Shown here: piece after piece, positions 1-7,041 of the stretch
How the letters are laid out: every line of letters begins with the position of its first letter
Numbering within the stretch: position 1 is the first letter of the stretch
Source: Muribaculaceae bacterium
GTDB taxonomy: Bacteria; Bacteroidota; Bacteroidia; Bacteroidales; Muribaculaceae
DNA: 7,041 nucleotides
Direction: 5' to 3'
Assembly (NCBI GenBank): GCA_017545095.1
Contig: JAFYCU010000263.1
Span: 1 to 7,041, forward strand
The notes under the pieces: model-generated
The model's database searches: none
What the model was told of the DNA's origin: nothing
The model's input: the letters and a program-made list of their open reading frames with translations, nothing else
Translations under genes and position numbers: made by a program

Positions 1-192
1 GGCCACACAAGAGCCGATGGCTGTAGCCAAAGTAGCCTCTTCCAGAGGCATTTCTGCCAGTTGGCCGCATTCCCCCGGAACACCGCGCAGCGGTGGCCCA
101 GGGTTATCCAGATATTGCCCTCCGGGCAAATCATGCCTACCGCTGTCAGTGGTATGAATCCATTGTTCCACACTTTTGATACACCTTCTCAT
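1..192 (-). CDS. Doubtful partial leftward open frame, possible hypothetical protein
   Basis: Reading leftward, an ATG at 192-190 opens a frame of 64 codons that is still open at the left edge. It begins MRRCIKSVEQWIHTT and passes through YLDNPGPPLRGVPGECG and LAEMPLEEATLATAIG. An in-frame TAG lies upstream at 219-217. I do not recognise a family. There is no ribosome-binding motif before the ATG, two rightward frames are also open across most of the same DNA, and the region is dominated by hairpins in differing codon phases. It is therefore more likely repeat DNA that happens to lack stops than a gene, but the frame should be followed past the window edge. Confidence 0.2.
   Translation of the reverse strand, partial: MRRCIKSVEQWIHTTDSGRHDLPGGQYLDNPGPPLRGVPGECGQLAEMPLEEATLATAIGSCVA
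35..154. repeat. Cluster of tight inverted repeats (hairpins) of unknown type
   Basis: At least five short hairpins with three-base loops lie within 120 bases. They are GCCTCT/AGAGGC around TCC (35-49), TTCC/GGAA around CCC (70-80), CACCGC/GCGGTG around GCA (81-95), TTGCCC/GGGCAA around TCC (115-129), and TACCGCT/AGTGGTA around GTC (138-154, one G-T pair). Weaker ones sit at 18-29 (TGGCTGTAGCCA) and 56-65 (GCCAGTTGGC). A perfect six-base stem around a fixed loop is expected about once per 4,096 positions, so three perfect plus one near-perfect case is far from chance. The palindromes fall in different codon phases, which argues against a protein-coding origin. Possible identities include a palindromic intergenic repeat, a mobile-element end or a structured RNA; none is recognised. 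Confidence 0.6.
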
Positions 193-375
193 TGGGGACA
201 ATTGCGCGATAGTTGCCTAAGTAATAAGTCTTTCTACTTCACTCTTTACCACTTAACCCTTACTTTCTTGCTTGTGTTCTTATGTCAACCGCAGTCAAGG
301 GCTTATGTTCTTATGTCAATTTTTGTCCTAACTGATTTTTCACACATCGTTTAATACAATAAAAACTCTCTCACT
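193..375. other. AT-rich gene-free leader upstream of ruvA
   Basis: No coding region is supported in this stretch. From 229 to 273 the upper strand is strongly pyrimidine-rich (37 of 45 bases), followed by the two-copy direct repeat and then an AT-rich segment running to the ruvA start. The ruvA promoter presumably lies here. I find no good match to the Bacteroidota consensus (TTTG near -33, TAnnTTTG near -7): AATTTTTG at 318-325 differs by one base but lacks an upstream partner, and TAATACAA at 352-359 resembles only the first half of the -7 element. Confidence 0.5.
270..319. repeat. 19-base imperfect direct repeat, two copies at 31-base period
   Basis: GCTTGTGTTCTTATGTCAA (270-288) recurs as GCTTATGTTCTTATGTCAA (301-319) with one difference; the core TGTTCTTATGTCAA is identical in both. 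CTTATGT also appears a third time inside the second copy (302-308). On the lower strand the core reads TTGACATAAGAACA. The 31-base period is close to three helical turns, so a protein could bind both copies on one DNA face. The second copy ends 56 bases before ruvA, within reach of its promoter. No protein is recognised for this motif. Confidence 0.55.
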
Positions 376-972
376 ATGTTAGACTACATCAGCGGCACGG
401 TTGCCGAACTCAACCCGGCCTTTGTGGTGATTGACAACCACGGCATGGGATATATGATTAATATTTCGCTCACCACCTACGATGCCATTGCCCGCCTGGG
501 CAAGGACGAGGTGGTGCGACTCTATGTGCACGAGGCCATACGCGAGGATGCGCACGTGCTGTTCGGCTTCGCTACCAAGCGCGAGCGCGACCTGTTCCTG
601 CTGCTCATCGGTGTGAGTGGTGTGGGACCCAACACCGCTCGAATGATTCTCTCGAGTGCCACCGCCGAACAGCTCGAGAATGCCATTGCCACAGGCAATG
701 TGGGAATGCTCAAAGCTGTGAAAGGCGTGGGGGCAAAAACAGCGCAAAGAATAATTGTTGACCTCAAGGACAAAATAAAAGTGGGGGATGCTGCGTTATT
801 ACATCAAGATGCAGGTGCAGCGGTCGGCGAGGTGTTCGGCGAGGCACAGGCTGCCCTGGTGATGCTCGGTTTCACGCAGCAGCAAAGCGGTAAGGCGCTG
901 AAAAAACTCCTTCAGCAGCAGCCCGCGCTCACCGTGGAGCAAGCCATCAAGCAGGCACTCAAGATGATGTGA
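376..972 (+). CDS. ruvA: Holliday junction branch migration complex subunit RuvA
   Basis: RuvA binds four-way DNA junctions as a tetramer and loads the RuvB hexameric motor, driving branch migration before RuvC cleavage in recombinational repair; it acts in the cytoplasm. The 198-residue product has the usual family length and all three domains. An N-terminal OB fold (about 1-65) opens with MLDYISGTV and ends with the typical VHEAIREDAHVLFGF block. The middle domain carries two helix-hairpin-helix motifs, LIGVSGVGPNTARMIL (about 77-92) and LKAVKGVGAKTAQRIIVDL (112-130), whose GVG turns contact the junction backbone. After an Ala/Gly-rich flexible linker (about 138-153), domain III (about 155-198, EAQAALVMLGF) should contact RuvB. 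The ATG at 376 fits because the OB fold begins immediately there. No clear Shine-Dalgarno sequence precedes it, only an A-rich leader, which is common in Bacteroidota. sprA follows 115 bases downstream on the same strand. Nothing is truncated or unusual. Confidence 0.97.
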   Translation: MLDYISGTVAELNPAFVVIDNHGMGYMINISLTTYDAIARLGKDEVVRLYVHEAIREDAHVLFGFATKRERDLFLLLIGVSGVGPNTARMILSSATAEQLENAIATGNVGMLKAVKGVGAKTAQRIIVDLKDKIKVGDAALLHQDAGAAVGEVFGEAQAALVMLGFTQQQSGKALKKLLQQQPALTVEQAIKQALKMM

Positions 973-1030
973 CCAATCAGGGCCGCATCGCCAAGGGGTG
1001 CGTTGATGCCACCTCGCTGCATTGCCGATT

Positions 1031-1054
1031 GATGCATCGCGATGTTATGCATCG
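1031..1054. repeat. Small palindromic GATGCATCG block in the ruvA-sprA spacer
   Basis: ATGCATCG occurs twice (1032-1039 and 1047-1054), and CATCGCGATG (1035-1044) is a perfect 10-base palindrome between them. On RNA, GATGCA (1031-1036) can pair with TGCATC (1048-1053), or CGATG (1040-1044) with CATCG (1050-1054). There is no following U-run, so it does not look like an intrinsic terminator. Its position 34 bases before the sprA start would suit an operator or a 5' leader hairpin. The spacer is otherwise unremarkable and encodes nothing I can support. Confidence 0.4.
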
Positions 1055-1077
1055 TGCTGTGGGCATTGTGCATTAGT

Positions 1078-1084
1078 AAAAGGA
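1078..1084 (+). promoter_or_regulatory. A-rich ribosome-binding-like site before sprA
   Basis: AAAAGGA lies three bases before the first of two tandem ATG codons (1088) and six before the second (1091). The AGGA core is spaced better for the second ATG, so translation may begin at M2; this would not change the signal peptide materially. Bacteroidota depend little on Shine-Dalgarno pairing, so the motif is suggestive only. Confidence 0.4.
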
Positions 1085-1087
1085 TTT

Positions 1088-4000
1088 ATGATGAAACTCA
1101 CGAAGATACTAACTTCGATAATCTTGTGCTGTGTGCTGGTGTGCATGGCGGCCAACTACAAGGCCCTGGCGCAATATGTGACTTCGAAGCTCACGCCACC
1201 GCCGCCACCCATGTTGCAGGTCAAGCAGCAGCAACCCACCACAGCGGCTCAGCAACGCAGGGCCGCCGCGCTCGACACGCTCAACGTGGAATTCGACGTG
1301 CATCCCACCATTCCCAGCAGCTACGACGATGTGCAGGGCAATGGGGAGTATTCTATCGATTTGAAGGATCCCTCAAACATCAAGACCGAGGCGGAATACG
1401 ACCCCGAGACGGGGTGTTACATCATCCGCACCAAACTCGGCGACAACGAAATCGTCACCCCTTTCATCCTCAGTGCCAGTGAGTATAACAACCTCGCTAT
1501 GCGTCAGTCGATGATGGAGTATTATCGCAAGAAGAATGCCGAGAGTGCCGAGGAAAAGGCCAAGAACCCGTTCAACTTCCTCGACATGCAGTTCGGACTG
1601 GGTCCCTTGGAGTCGATTTTCGGCCCCGGCGGCGTGCAGCTCAAGACGCAAGGCTCGGTGAAAGTGAACATGGGTGTCAAGAGCAGCAAGACCGACAACC
1701 CGGCTCTCTCGGTGTCGCAGCGGCGAAAAACCTATTTCGACTTTGAGAACAAAATCCAGGCCACGGTGTCGGCTTCGGTGGGCGACAAGATGAAGTTCAA
1801 CATGACCTACAACACCGATGCCACTTTCGACTTCGACAACAAAAACCTCAAGCTCGCTTACGAAGGCAAGGAGGACGAAATCATCAAGAACATCGAGGCT
1901 GGTAATGTGAGCATGACCACGGGGTCGGAGCTCATTCGAGGCAGCTCGGCTTTGTTTGGTATCAAGACCAAGCTGCAGTTTGGCAAGCTCACGGCCACGG
2001 CCATCGTCTCGCAGCAGAACAGCGAGACACAGACCGTGAACACCCGTGGTGGAGCGCAAACCACCCCGTTCTATATTACGGCCGACAAATATGACCAGAA
2101 CCGAAACTTCTTCCTGGGGCACTATTTCCGCGACAACTACGACCAGTGGTGCTCTCACCTGCCGCTGGTGTCGTCGGGTGTGAACATCACACGCGTGGAG
2201 GTGTGGATCACCAACAAACGCGGCACCTACAACGAGAGCCGAAACCTCATGGCATTCATGGATGTGGGTGAGAATGGCCATCTGCTCAACAGCCATTGGG
2301 CAGCCGGCACGCCCGAGCAGAATCCCGACAACGAGTCGAACAAATTGATGAGTGAAATCAAGACCCAATATCCCGATGCTCGCTACATGACTCAGGCATC
2401 AGCGGCTTTGGCACCACTCCAGGCCTTTGATTTCGAGGGTGGACGCGACTACGAGAAAATCGAGAGTGCTCGACTGCTCAACGCTTCGGAATACACCCTC
2501 AACGCCGCTTTGGGCTACATCCAGCTCAAAACAGCCCTCAACCCCGACGAGGTGCTCGCCGTCGCCTACCAGTACACCTACGGCGGAAAAACTTATCAGG
2601 TGGGTGAGTTTGCAAGCGATGTTCCCAGCACCGAGCAGAGCATCTACGTCAAAATGCTCAAGGGCACGACCACGTCGCCCTATTATCCGAGCTGGGACCT
2701 GATGATGAAAAACATCTACAACATTGGTGGCTACCAGATGTCGAAGCAGAACTTCAAACTCAACATCAAGTATCTGAGCGACACCACGGGCACCGAGCTT
2801 ACCTATATCCCCGACGGGGTCATCAACGGCAAGCCGCTTCTTCAGGTGATGAATCTCGACCGACTCGATGCCAACAACGAAACGAACATCGATGGCCGAT
2901 TCGACTATATCGAGGGCTACACCGTCAACAGCTCGCTGGGCAAAGTCATCTTCCCCGTGGTGGAACCCTTCGGTGCTCATCTGCGCAAAGCCTTCGGCGA
3001 CGATGCGCTGGCCAACCGTTATGTGTATGAGGAACTCTACGACAGCACGCTCACCATTGCCCGTCAGACGCAGGACAAAAACAAGTTTGTGCTCGTGGGT
3101 GAATACCAAGGGTCGGGCGGCGGTAGCGTAATCCGCCTCAATGCCATGAATGTGCCGCGTGGGTCGGTCACCGTCATGGCCGGCGGCGTCACGCTCACCG
3201 AGAACAGCGACTACACCGTCGACTACAACATGGGTACGGTCACCATCACCAACCAAAGCATCATCGATGCGGGCACCAACATCAGCGTCTCGCTCGAGAA
3301 CCAGTCCAACTTCAGTATGCAACGCAAGACTCTCTTGGGCTTGGACCTGAACTATGCCTTCAACAAGAACTTCCACATTGGCGGCACGGTGATGCACTAT
3401 GGCGAGAAGTCGCTTACCGAAAAGGTGGGTATTGGTGAAGAGTTGGTCAACAACACCATCTGGGGTGTGAACGCAGCCTACAACACCAAGTTCATGTGGC
3501 TCACCAACCTGCTGAACAAGATTCCCACAGTCAATGCCACAGCACCATCGTCGCTCACGTTCAAGGGCGAGTTCGCTCAGTTGCTCCCACACCAAGCCAA
3601 GACTGGCTCGAACCGTGGTAGTAGCTATATCGACGACTTCGAGTCCACGCAGTCGGGTATCGACCTGCGCTCACCCTACTCGTGGTTCCTGGCTTCCACA
3701 CCCTACGACACCAACAGCGATGCGCTGTTCCCCGAGGCTGCGCTCTCGAACGATGTGCGATATGGCTACAACCGCTCGTTGCTCGCCTGGTATTATATCG
3801 ACCGATTGTTCACCCAGCGCAACTCGAGCTATGTGCCCGGATATATCAAAAACGACCTGGACCAGCTCTCCAATCCCTATGTGCGCGAGGTGCCTTATAG
3901 CGAGGTGTTCCCAGGACGCGAACTCAACTATGGTGAATCGTCTACCGTGCAGACGCTCAACCTTTCGTTCTATCCCAAAGAGCGCGGTCCCTATAACCTT

Positions 4001-7000
4001 GATGCCACCGATGTCGACGACCAAGGTTATCTGCTCAATCCCGAAAAGCGATGGGGTGGCATTATGCGCAAGCTCGACAACACCGACTTCGAGCAGTCCA
4101 ACATCGAGTACATCCAGTTCTGGATGCTCGACCCCTTCCTCGACGACAACAACCCTAACCGCGACGGTGGTTACCTCTACTTCAACCTGGGCGAGACAAG
4201 CGAGGACATCCTCAAAGATGGTCTCAAGGCCTATGAGCATGGATTGGGCGATAACGTAGACGAGAGTCATATCAAGAGCACCGCTTGGGGACGTGTATCG
4301 ACCCAGACCTCGCTCACCAATGCTTTCGACCCCAGCAATGGTAGCCGTGTGTCGCAAGACGTGGGTCTGAACGGACTCAGCACCGACGACGAGAAGACCT
4401 TCCCCGCTTATCGCGACTTTGTCACCCAGCTGCGAACCAAGCTCTCGGCCGATGCCATCTATCGCATGGAGCAGGATCAGTTCTCGCCGCTCAACGACCC
4501 CGCCAGCGACAACTACCACTTCTTCCGTGGCTACGACTACGATGAGCAGCGACTGGGCATCCTCGACCGTTACAAGCACTATAACGGCACCGAGGGCAAC
4601 TCGCTCTCGCAGGAAGACGCCAGCGATGCACTCTACCAGAGTGCACGCAGCGTGCCCGATGTGGTGGACATCAACCAGGATAACACCCTCAACGAGTATG
4701 AGCGCTATTTCCAGTATCGCGTGGCCATACATCCCGACTCGCTCGAGGTGGGACGCAACCACATCATCGACAAGCGTGAGAGCGTGGTTACCACTCGCAA
4801 CGGGCAGCGGCAGCACGCCACTTGGTATCAGTTCAGCATTCCCCTGCGCAGCTACGACAAGAAGGTGGGCTCTATCAACGATTTCTCCACCATACGCTTT
4901 GTGCGTATGTTCATGACGGGTTTCCGCGAAACCACCCACCTGCGCTTTGCCACACTTGAACTCATGCGTGGCGAGTGGCGCAACTACGACTACAACTTGA
5001 ACATGCGTGGCGATGCACCCGCTCAGGGAACCGTGAACGTGAACACGGTCAACATCGAGGAGAATGCCTCGCGCGAGCCTGTCAACTATGTGTTGCCTCC
5101 GGGTGTGAGCCGCATCGTGGATTCGGGACAATCTCAAATCACGCAGCTCAACGAGCAGTCGATGCAGATGAAGGTCGAGGGACTGCAGCCCAGCGATGCC
5201 CGTGGCGTGTACCGCAACACACAGCTCGACCTGCGCATCTACCAGCGATTGCAAATGTTCTTACATGCCGAGGCGTTGATCAACGACCCCGTGCTGCGCA
5301 ATGGTGATGTGTCGGCTTTCCTGCGACTCGGCTCCGACATCAAGAACAACTACTACGAGTATGAAATCCCCCTCGACCTCACCGAGCCAGGGCGGTATAG
5401 CACCAACAGCTCGGCCGACCGTCTGAAAGTGTGGCCCGAGCAGAATATGCTCGATCTGGATTTGGATGTGCTCACCCATGTGAAGAAAGCACGCAATGCC
5501 GCCAAGATGGCCGGCGACAGCGGGGTAAGCTATAACCAACGCTTCACCCAGCAAGACCCCAACGCGCCCAACCACCGCGTCACCGTGCAGGGTAATCCCT
5601 CGCTGGGCGATGTGCGCGTGATGATGATTGGCGTGCGCAACAATGCCAGCTCGCCGCGAAATTGCGTGGTCTGGGCCGATGAGCTGCGTGTCACCGACTT
5701 CGACAACGAGGGCGGCTGGGCCGCAAAGGCGAGCATGACACTGGCCATGAGCGACATTGCCACGGTCAACGCTGCCTTCCACAAGGAAACACACGGCTTC
5801 GGCGCGGTGAACCAGGCACTCAATCAGCGGCGACTCGATGACTACAACCAGTATAGCGTGGCCGTGCAGGGCGACTTCGGACGTTTCCTGCCCGAGAAAG
5901 TGAAATTGCGCGCTCCGGTTTACTACTCCTACAGCAACGAAAAGACCACGCCTAAATACAATCCCCTCGACCAGGACATCCTGCTCAAGGACGCATTAGA
6001 CGCGTGTGCCGACGACCATCAGCGCGACTCCATCAGTAATTTCGCTGTCACACAACGCACCGCAAGCAGTTTCAGCGTGAGTGGACTCAAGTTTGATGTG
6101 AAGAGCAAGAACCCCATGCCATGGGATCCCGCCAACTTCACCTTCAGCTACTCGTTCAACCGACAGCACCTCAACGACCCCGACAACGTTTACGAGAACA
6201 CCAACGACACGCGAGGAAGCTTCCAGTACAGCTGGACGCCCTATGTGAAGCCGTTCACCCCCTTCAAGTCGTTGATCGATGCCAAGAACAAGAACATGAA
6301 GTTCTTCCGCGAGTGGGAGATTCATTGGCTGCCGTCGAACATAGCATTCAGCACCAACATTTCGCGTTACTACTACGAACAGCAGACGCGCAACGAGACG
6401 GGCATCGATGTGGAGCTGCCGGTGTCGGTGAGCAAGAACTTCCTCTGGGACCGCCAGTTCGCCATCTCGTGGAGCCCCATCAAGTCGCTCACGGCTTCGT
6501 TCAACAGCAACACCACCGCCCACATCCTCGAACCCGTGGGACAGGTCAACAAACGACTCTTCCCCGATGCCTATCGCGACTGGCGTGACTCGGTGTGGCG
6601 CTCAATCAAGGACCTGGGAACTCCTTGGAAGTATAACCAAACGTTCAACGTCAGCTACAAGGCTCCGTTCAGCGCCATTCCCATCCTGAGCTTCATCACG
6701 GCCTCGGCCACCTACAATGCCACCTACAACTGGGACCGTGGCACCGAGGTGGGAGGTGTGTCATCGGGCAACGCCATCGCCAACCAAAGCACAGTCAGCA
6801 TCGACACCCGATTGGCCATGGACCAATTATATAATAAGGTGCCGTATCTCAACAATGTGAACAAACGCTTCTCAGGCTCGGGTAGCGACAACAAACGCGA
6901 CCCAAAGAAACCAAAGCCCAAGAAGTTTAACCGCACCTTCAAGCTCAACCCCGACTCATCTACGGTCATTAAGCACAACATGAACGTGAAAGAGGTGAAA

Positions 7001-7041
7001 GTGACGGCAACCACCACCAAGAACAAACCATTCCCCGTGGA
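1088..7041 (+). CDS. sprA: Cell surface protein SprA (Sov), T9SS outer-membrane translocon, 3' end beyond window
   Basis: SprA forms the very large (36-strand) outer-membrane beta-barrel through which the type IX secretion system exports folded cargo; it is needed for gliding in Flavobacterium and gingipain secretion in Porphyromonas (Sov). The frame is open for 1,984 codons plus two bases and leaves the window. Family members run to roughly 2,400-2,500 residues, so about 400-500 are missing. Residues 1-28 look like a Sec signal peptide (MMKLTK, hydrophobic stretch, cleavage after ALA), followed by a Pro-rich segment (P37-P41). Recognisable family blocks: YEGKEDEIIKNIEAGNV (about 258-274), GGAQTTPF (321-328), RDNYD (348-352), RVEVWITNK (369-377), NVPRGSV...DYTVDYNMGTVTI (from 688), YIDDFE...IDLRSPYSW (about 846-866), LAWYYIDRLF (899-908), QDVGLNGL (1090-1097), VWADELR (from 1528) and EGGWAA (1541-1546). 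Tandem ATGs at 1088 and 1091 compete as start; an in-frame TGA at 1004 excludes a longer ATG-initiated protein. No frameshift was found on reading the whole frame. Confidence 0.97.
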   Translation, partial: MMKLTKILTSIILCCVLVCMAANYKALAQYVTSKLTPPPPPMLQVKQQQPTTAAQQRRAAALDTLNVEFDVHPTIPSSYDDVQGNGEYSIDLKDPSNIKTEAEYDPETGCYIIRTKLGDNEIVTPFILSASEYNNLAMRQSMMEYYRKKNAESAEEKAKNPFNFLDMQFGLGPLESIFGPGGVQLKTQGSVKVNMGVKSSKTDNPALSVSQRRKTYFDFENKIQATVSASVGDKMKFNMTYNTDATFDFDNKNLKLAYEGKEDEIIKNIEAGNVSMTTGSELIRGSSALFGIKTKLQFGKLTATAIVSQQNSETQTVNTRGGAQTTPFYITADKYDQNRNFFLGHYFRDNYDQWCSHLPLVSSGVNITRVEVWITNKRGTYNESRNLMAFMDVGENGHLLNSHWAAGTPEQNPDNESNKLMSEIKTQYPDARYMTQASAALAPLQAFDFEGGRDYEKIESARLLNASEYTLNAALGYIQLKTALNPDEVLAVAYQYTYGGKTYQVGEFASDVPSTEQSIYVKMLKGTTTSPYYPSWDLMMKNIYNIGGYQMSKQNFKLNIKYLSDTTGTELTYIPDGVINGKPLLQVMNLDRLDANNETNIDGRFDYIEGYTVNSSLGKVIFPVVEPFGAHLRKAFGDDALANRYVYEELYDSTLTIARQTQDKNKFVLVGEYQGSGGGSVIRLNAMNVPRGSVTVMAGGVTLTENSDYTVDYNMGTVTITNQSIIDAGTNISVSLENQSNFSMQRKTLLGLDLNYAFNKNFHIGGTVMHYGEKSLTEKVGIGEELVNNTIWGVNAAYNTKFMWLTNLLNKIPTVNATAPSSLTFKGEFAQLLPHQAKTGSNRGSSYIDDFESTQSGIDLRSPYSWFLASTPYDTNSDALFPEAALSNDVRYGYNRSLLAWYYIDRLFTQRNSSYVPGYIKNDLDQLSNPYVREVPYSEVFPGRELNYGESSTVQTLNLSFYPKERGPYNLDATDVDDQGYLLNPEKRWGGIMRKLDNTDFEQSNIEYIQFWMLDPFLDDNNPNRDGGYLYFNLGETSEDILKDGLKAYEHGLGDNVDESHIKSTAWGRVSTQTSLTNAFDPSNGSRVSQDVGLNGLSTDDEKTFPAYRDFVTQLRTKLSADAIYRMEQDQFSPLNDPASDNYHFFRGYDYDEQRLGILDRYKHYNGTEGNSLSQEDASDALYQSARSVPDVVDINQDNTLNEYERYFQYRVAIHPDSLEVGRNHIIDKRESVVTTRNGQRQHATWYQFSIPLRSYDKKVGSINDFSTIRFVRMFMTGFRETTHLRFATLELMRGEWRNYDYNLNMRGDAPAQGTVNVNTVNIEENASREPVNYVLPPGVSRIVDSGQSQITQLNEQSMQMKVEGLQPSDARGVYRNTQLDLRIYQRLQMFLHAEALINDPVLRNGDVSAFLRLGSDIKNNYYEYEIPLDLTEPGRYSTNSSADRLKVWPEQNMLDLDLDVLTHVKKARNAAKMAGDSGVSYNQRFTQQDPNAPNHRVTVQGNPSLGDVRVMMIGVRNNASSPRNCVVWADELRVTDFDNEGGWAAKASMTLAMSDIATVNAAFHKETHGFGAVNQALNQRRLDDYNQYSVAVQGDFGRFLPEKVKLRAPVYYSYSNEKTTPKYNPLDQDILLKDALDACADDHQRDSISNFAVTQRTASSFSVSGLKFDVKSKNPMPWDPANFTFSYSFNRQHLNDPDNVYENTNDTRGSFQYSWTPYVKPFTPFKSLIDAKNKNMKFFREWEIHWLPSNIAFSTNISRYYYEQQTRNETGIDVELPVSVSKNFLWDRQFAISWSPIKSLTASFNSNTTAHILEPVGQVNKRLFPDAYRDWRDSVWRSIKDLGTPWKYNQTFNVSYKAPFSAIPILSFITASATYNATYNWDRGTEVGGVSSGNAIANQSTVSIDTRLAMDQLYNKVPYLNNVNKRFSGSGSDNKRDPKKPKPKKFNRTFKLNPDSSTVIKHNMNVKEVKVTATTTKNKPFPV

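Noticed and set aside
61..354. Rightward TTG-initiated frame of 97 codons before ruvA
   Set aside because: It needs a TTG start, runs through the hairpin block, the pyrimidine tract and the direct repeat, and has no consistent composition, ribosome-binding site or family resemblance. The hydrophobic segment comes from the T-rich DNA.
318..359. Possible ruvA promoter elements (AATTTTTG at 318-325, TAATACAA at 352-359)
   Set aside because: Neither fits the Bacteroidota consensus with a properly spaced TTTG near -33, so no promoter is called.
1..375. CRISPR array, tRNA or insertion-sequence end in the upstream region
   Set aside because: The hairpins differ in sequence and are unevenly spaced, so they are not CRISPR repeats. 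No cloverleaf was found, and no terminal inverted repeat pair or transposase frame is visible in the window.
973..1030. Possible terminator after ruvA
   Set aside because: Only weak CGCA/TGCG and GCATC/GATGC pairings are present and no T-run follows, so an intrinsic terminator is not supported.
1042..1482. 146-codon rightward frame overlapping the sprA start
   Set aside because: It overlaps the SprA signal peptide and N-terminus in another frame, and its His/Gln/Arg-rich translation is typical of a frame-shifted GC-rich gene.
1373..2368. 331-codon leftward open frame opposite the sprA 5' part
   Set aside because: Shadow of sprA in antisense; the sense strand here encodes well-conserved SprA N-terminal blocks.
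2399..3595. 398-codon leftward open frame opposite sprA
   Set aside because: Same codon-bias shadow, with low-complexity Val/His/Glu composition and no recognisable domain or start signal.
3671..5254. 527-codon leftward open frame opposite sprA
   Set aside because: The overlapping rightward frame has unmistakable SprA motifs throughout. The leftward frame is open because sprA avoids TTA, CTA and TCA codons in that register, and its His/Val/Glu-rich translation resembles no family.

Overview
The window reads as chromosomal DNA from a member of the Bacteroidota, most likely the Bacteroidales. It carries the 5' four-fifths of a sprA/sov gene, the giant outer-membrane translocon of the type IX secretion system (T9SS). 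That family is confined to this phylum, and the gene sits directly behind ruvA. The strongly G/C-ending codon use (AAC, GAC, CTC, ATC) suggests a fairly GC-rich gut-type lineage such as Muribaculaceae or Prevotellaceae. The family-level placement is a guess.

Layout. Positions 1-375 hold no convincing gene. The first ~155 bases are a GC-rich block packed with tight hairpins, through which a doubtful leftward reading frame runs off the left edge. The rest is AT-rich, with a pyrimidine-rich tract and a 19-base imperfect direct repeat at a 31-base period. Positions 376-972 encode complete RuvA. A 115-base spacer (973-1087) carries a small palindromic GATGC/GCATC block and an A-rich ribosome-binding-like site. 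From 1088 to the right edge one uninterrupted frame of 1,984 codons encodes SprA with its signal peptide; the C-terminal part lies beyond the window.

Function. RuvA and SprA are not known to act together: one binds Holliday junctions in the cytoplasm, the other exports folded proteins across the outer membrane. As I recall, their adjacency recurs in several Bacteroidota, so it is conserved synteny rather than a new system. They lie on the same strand and could be co-transcribed. Long leftward open frames opposite sprA are codon-bias shadows. I see no novel multi-gene system here. The least explained DNA is the hairpin cluster and direct repeat upstream of ruvA.
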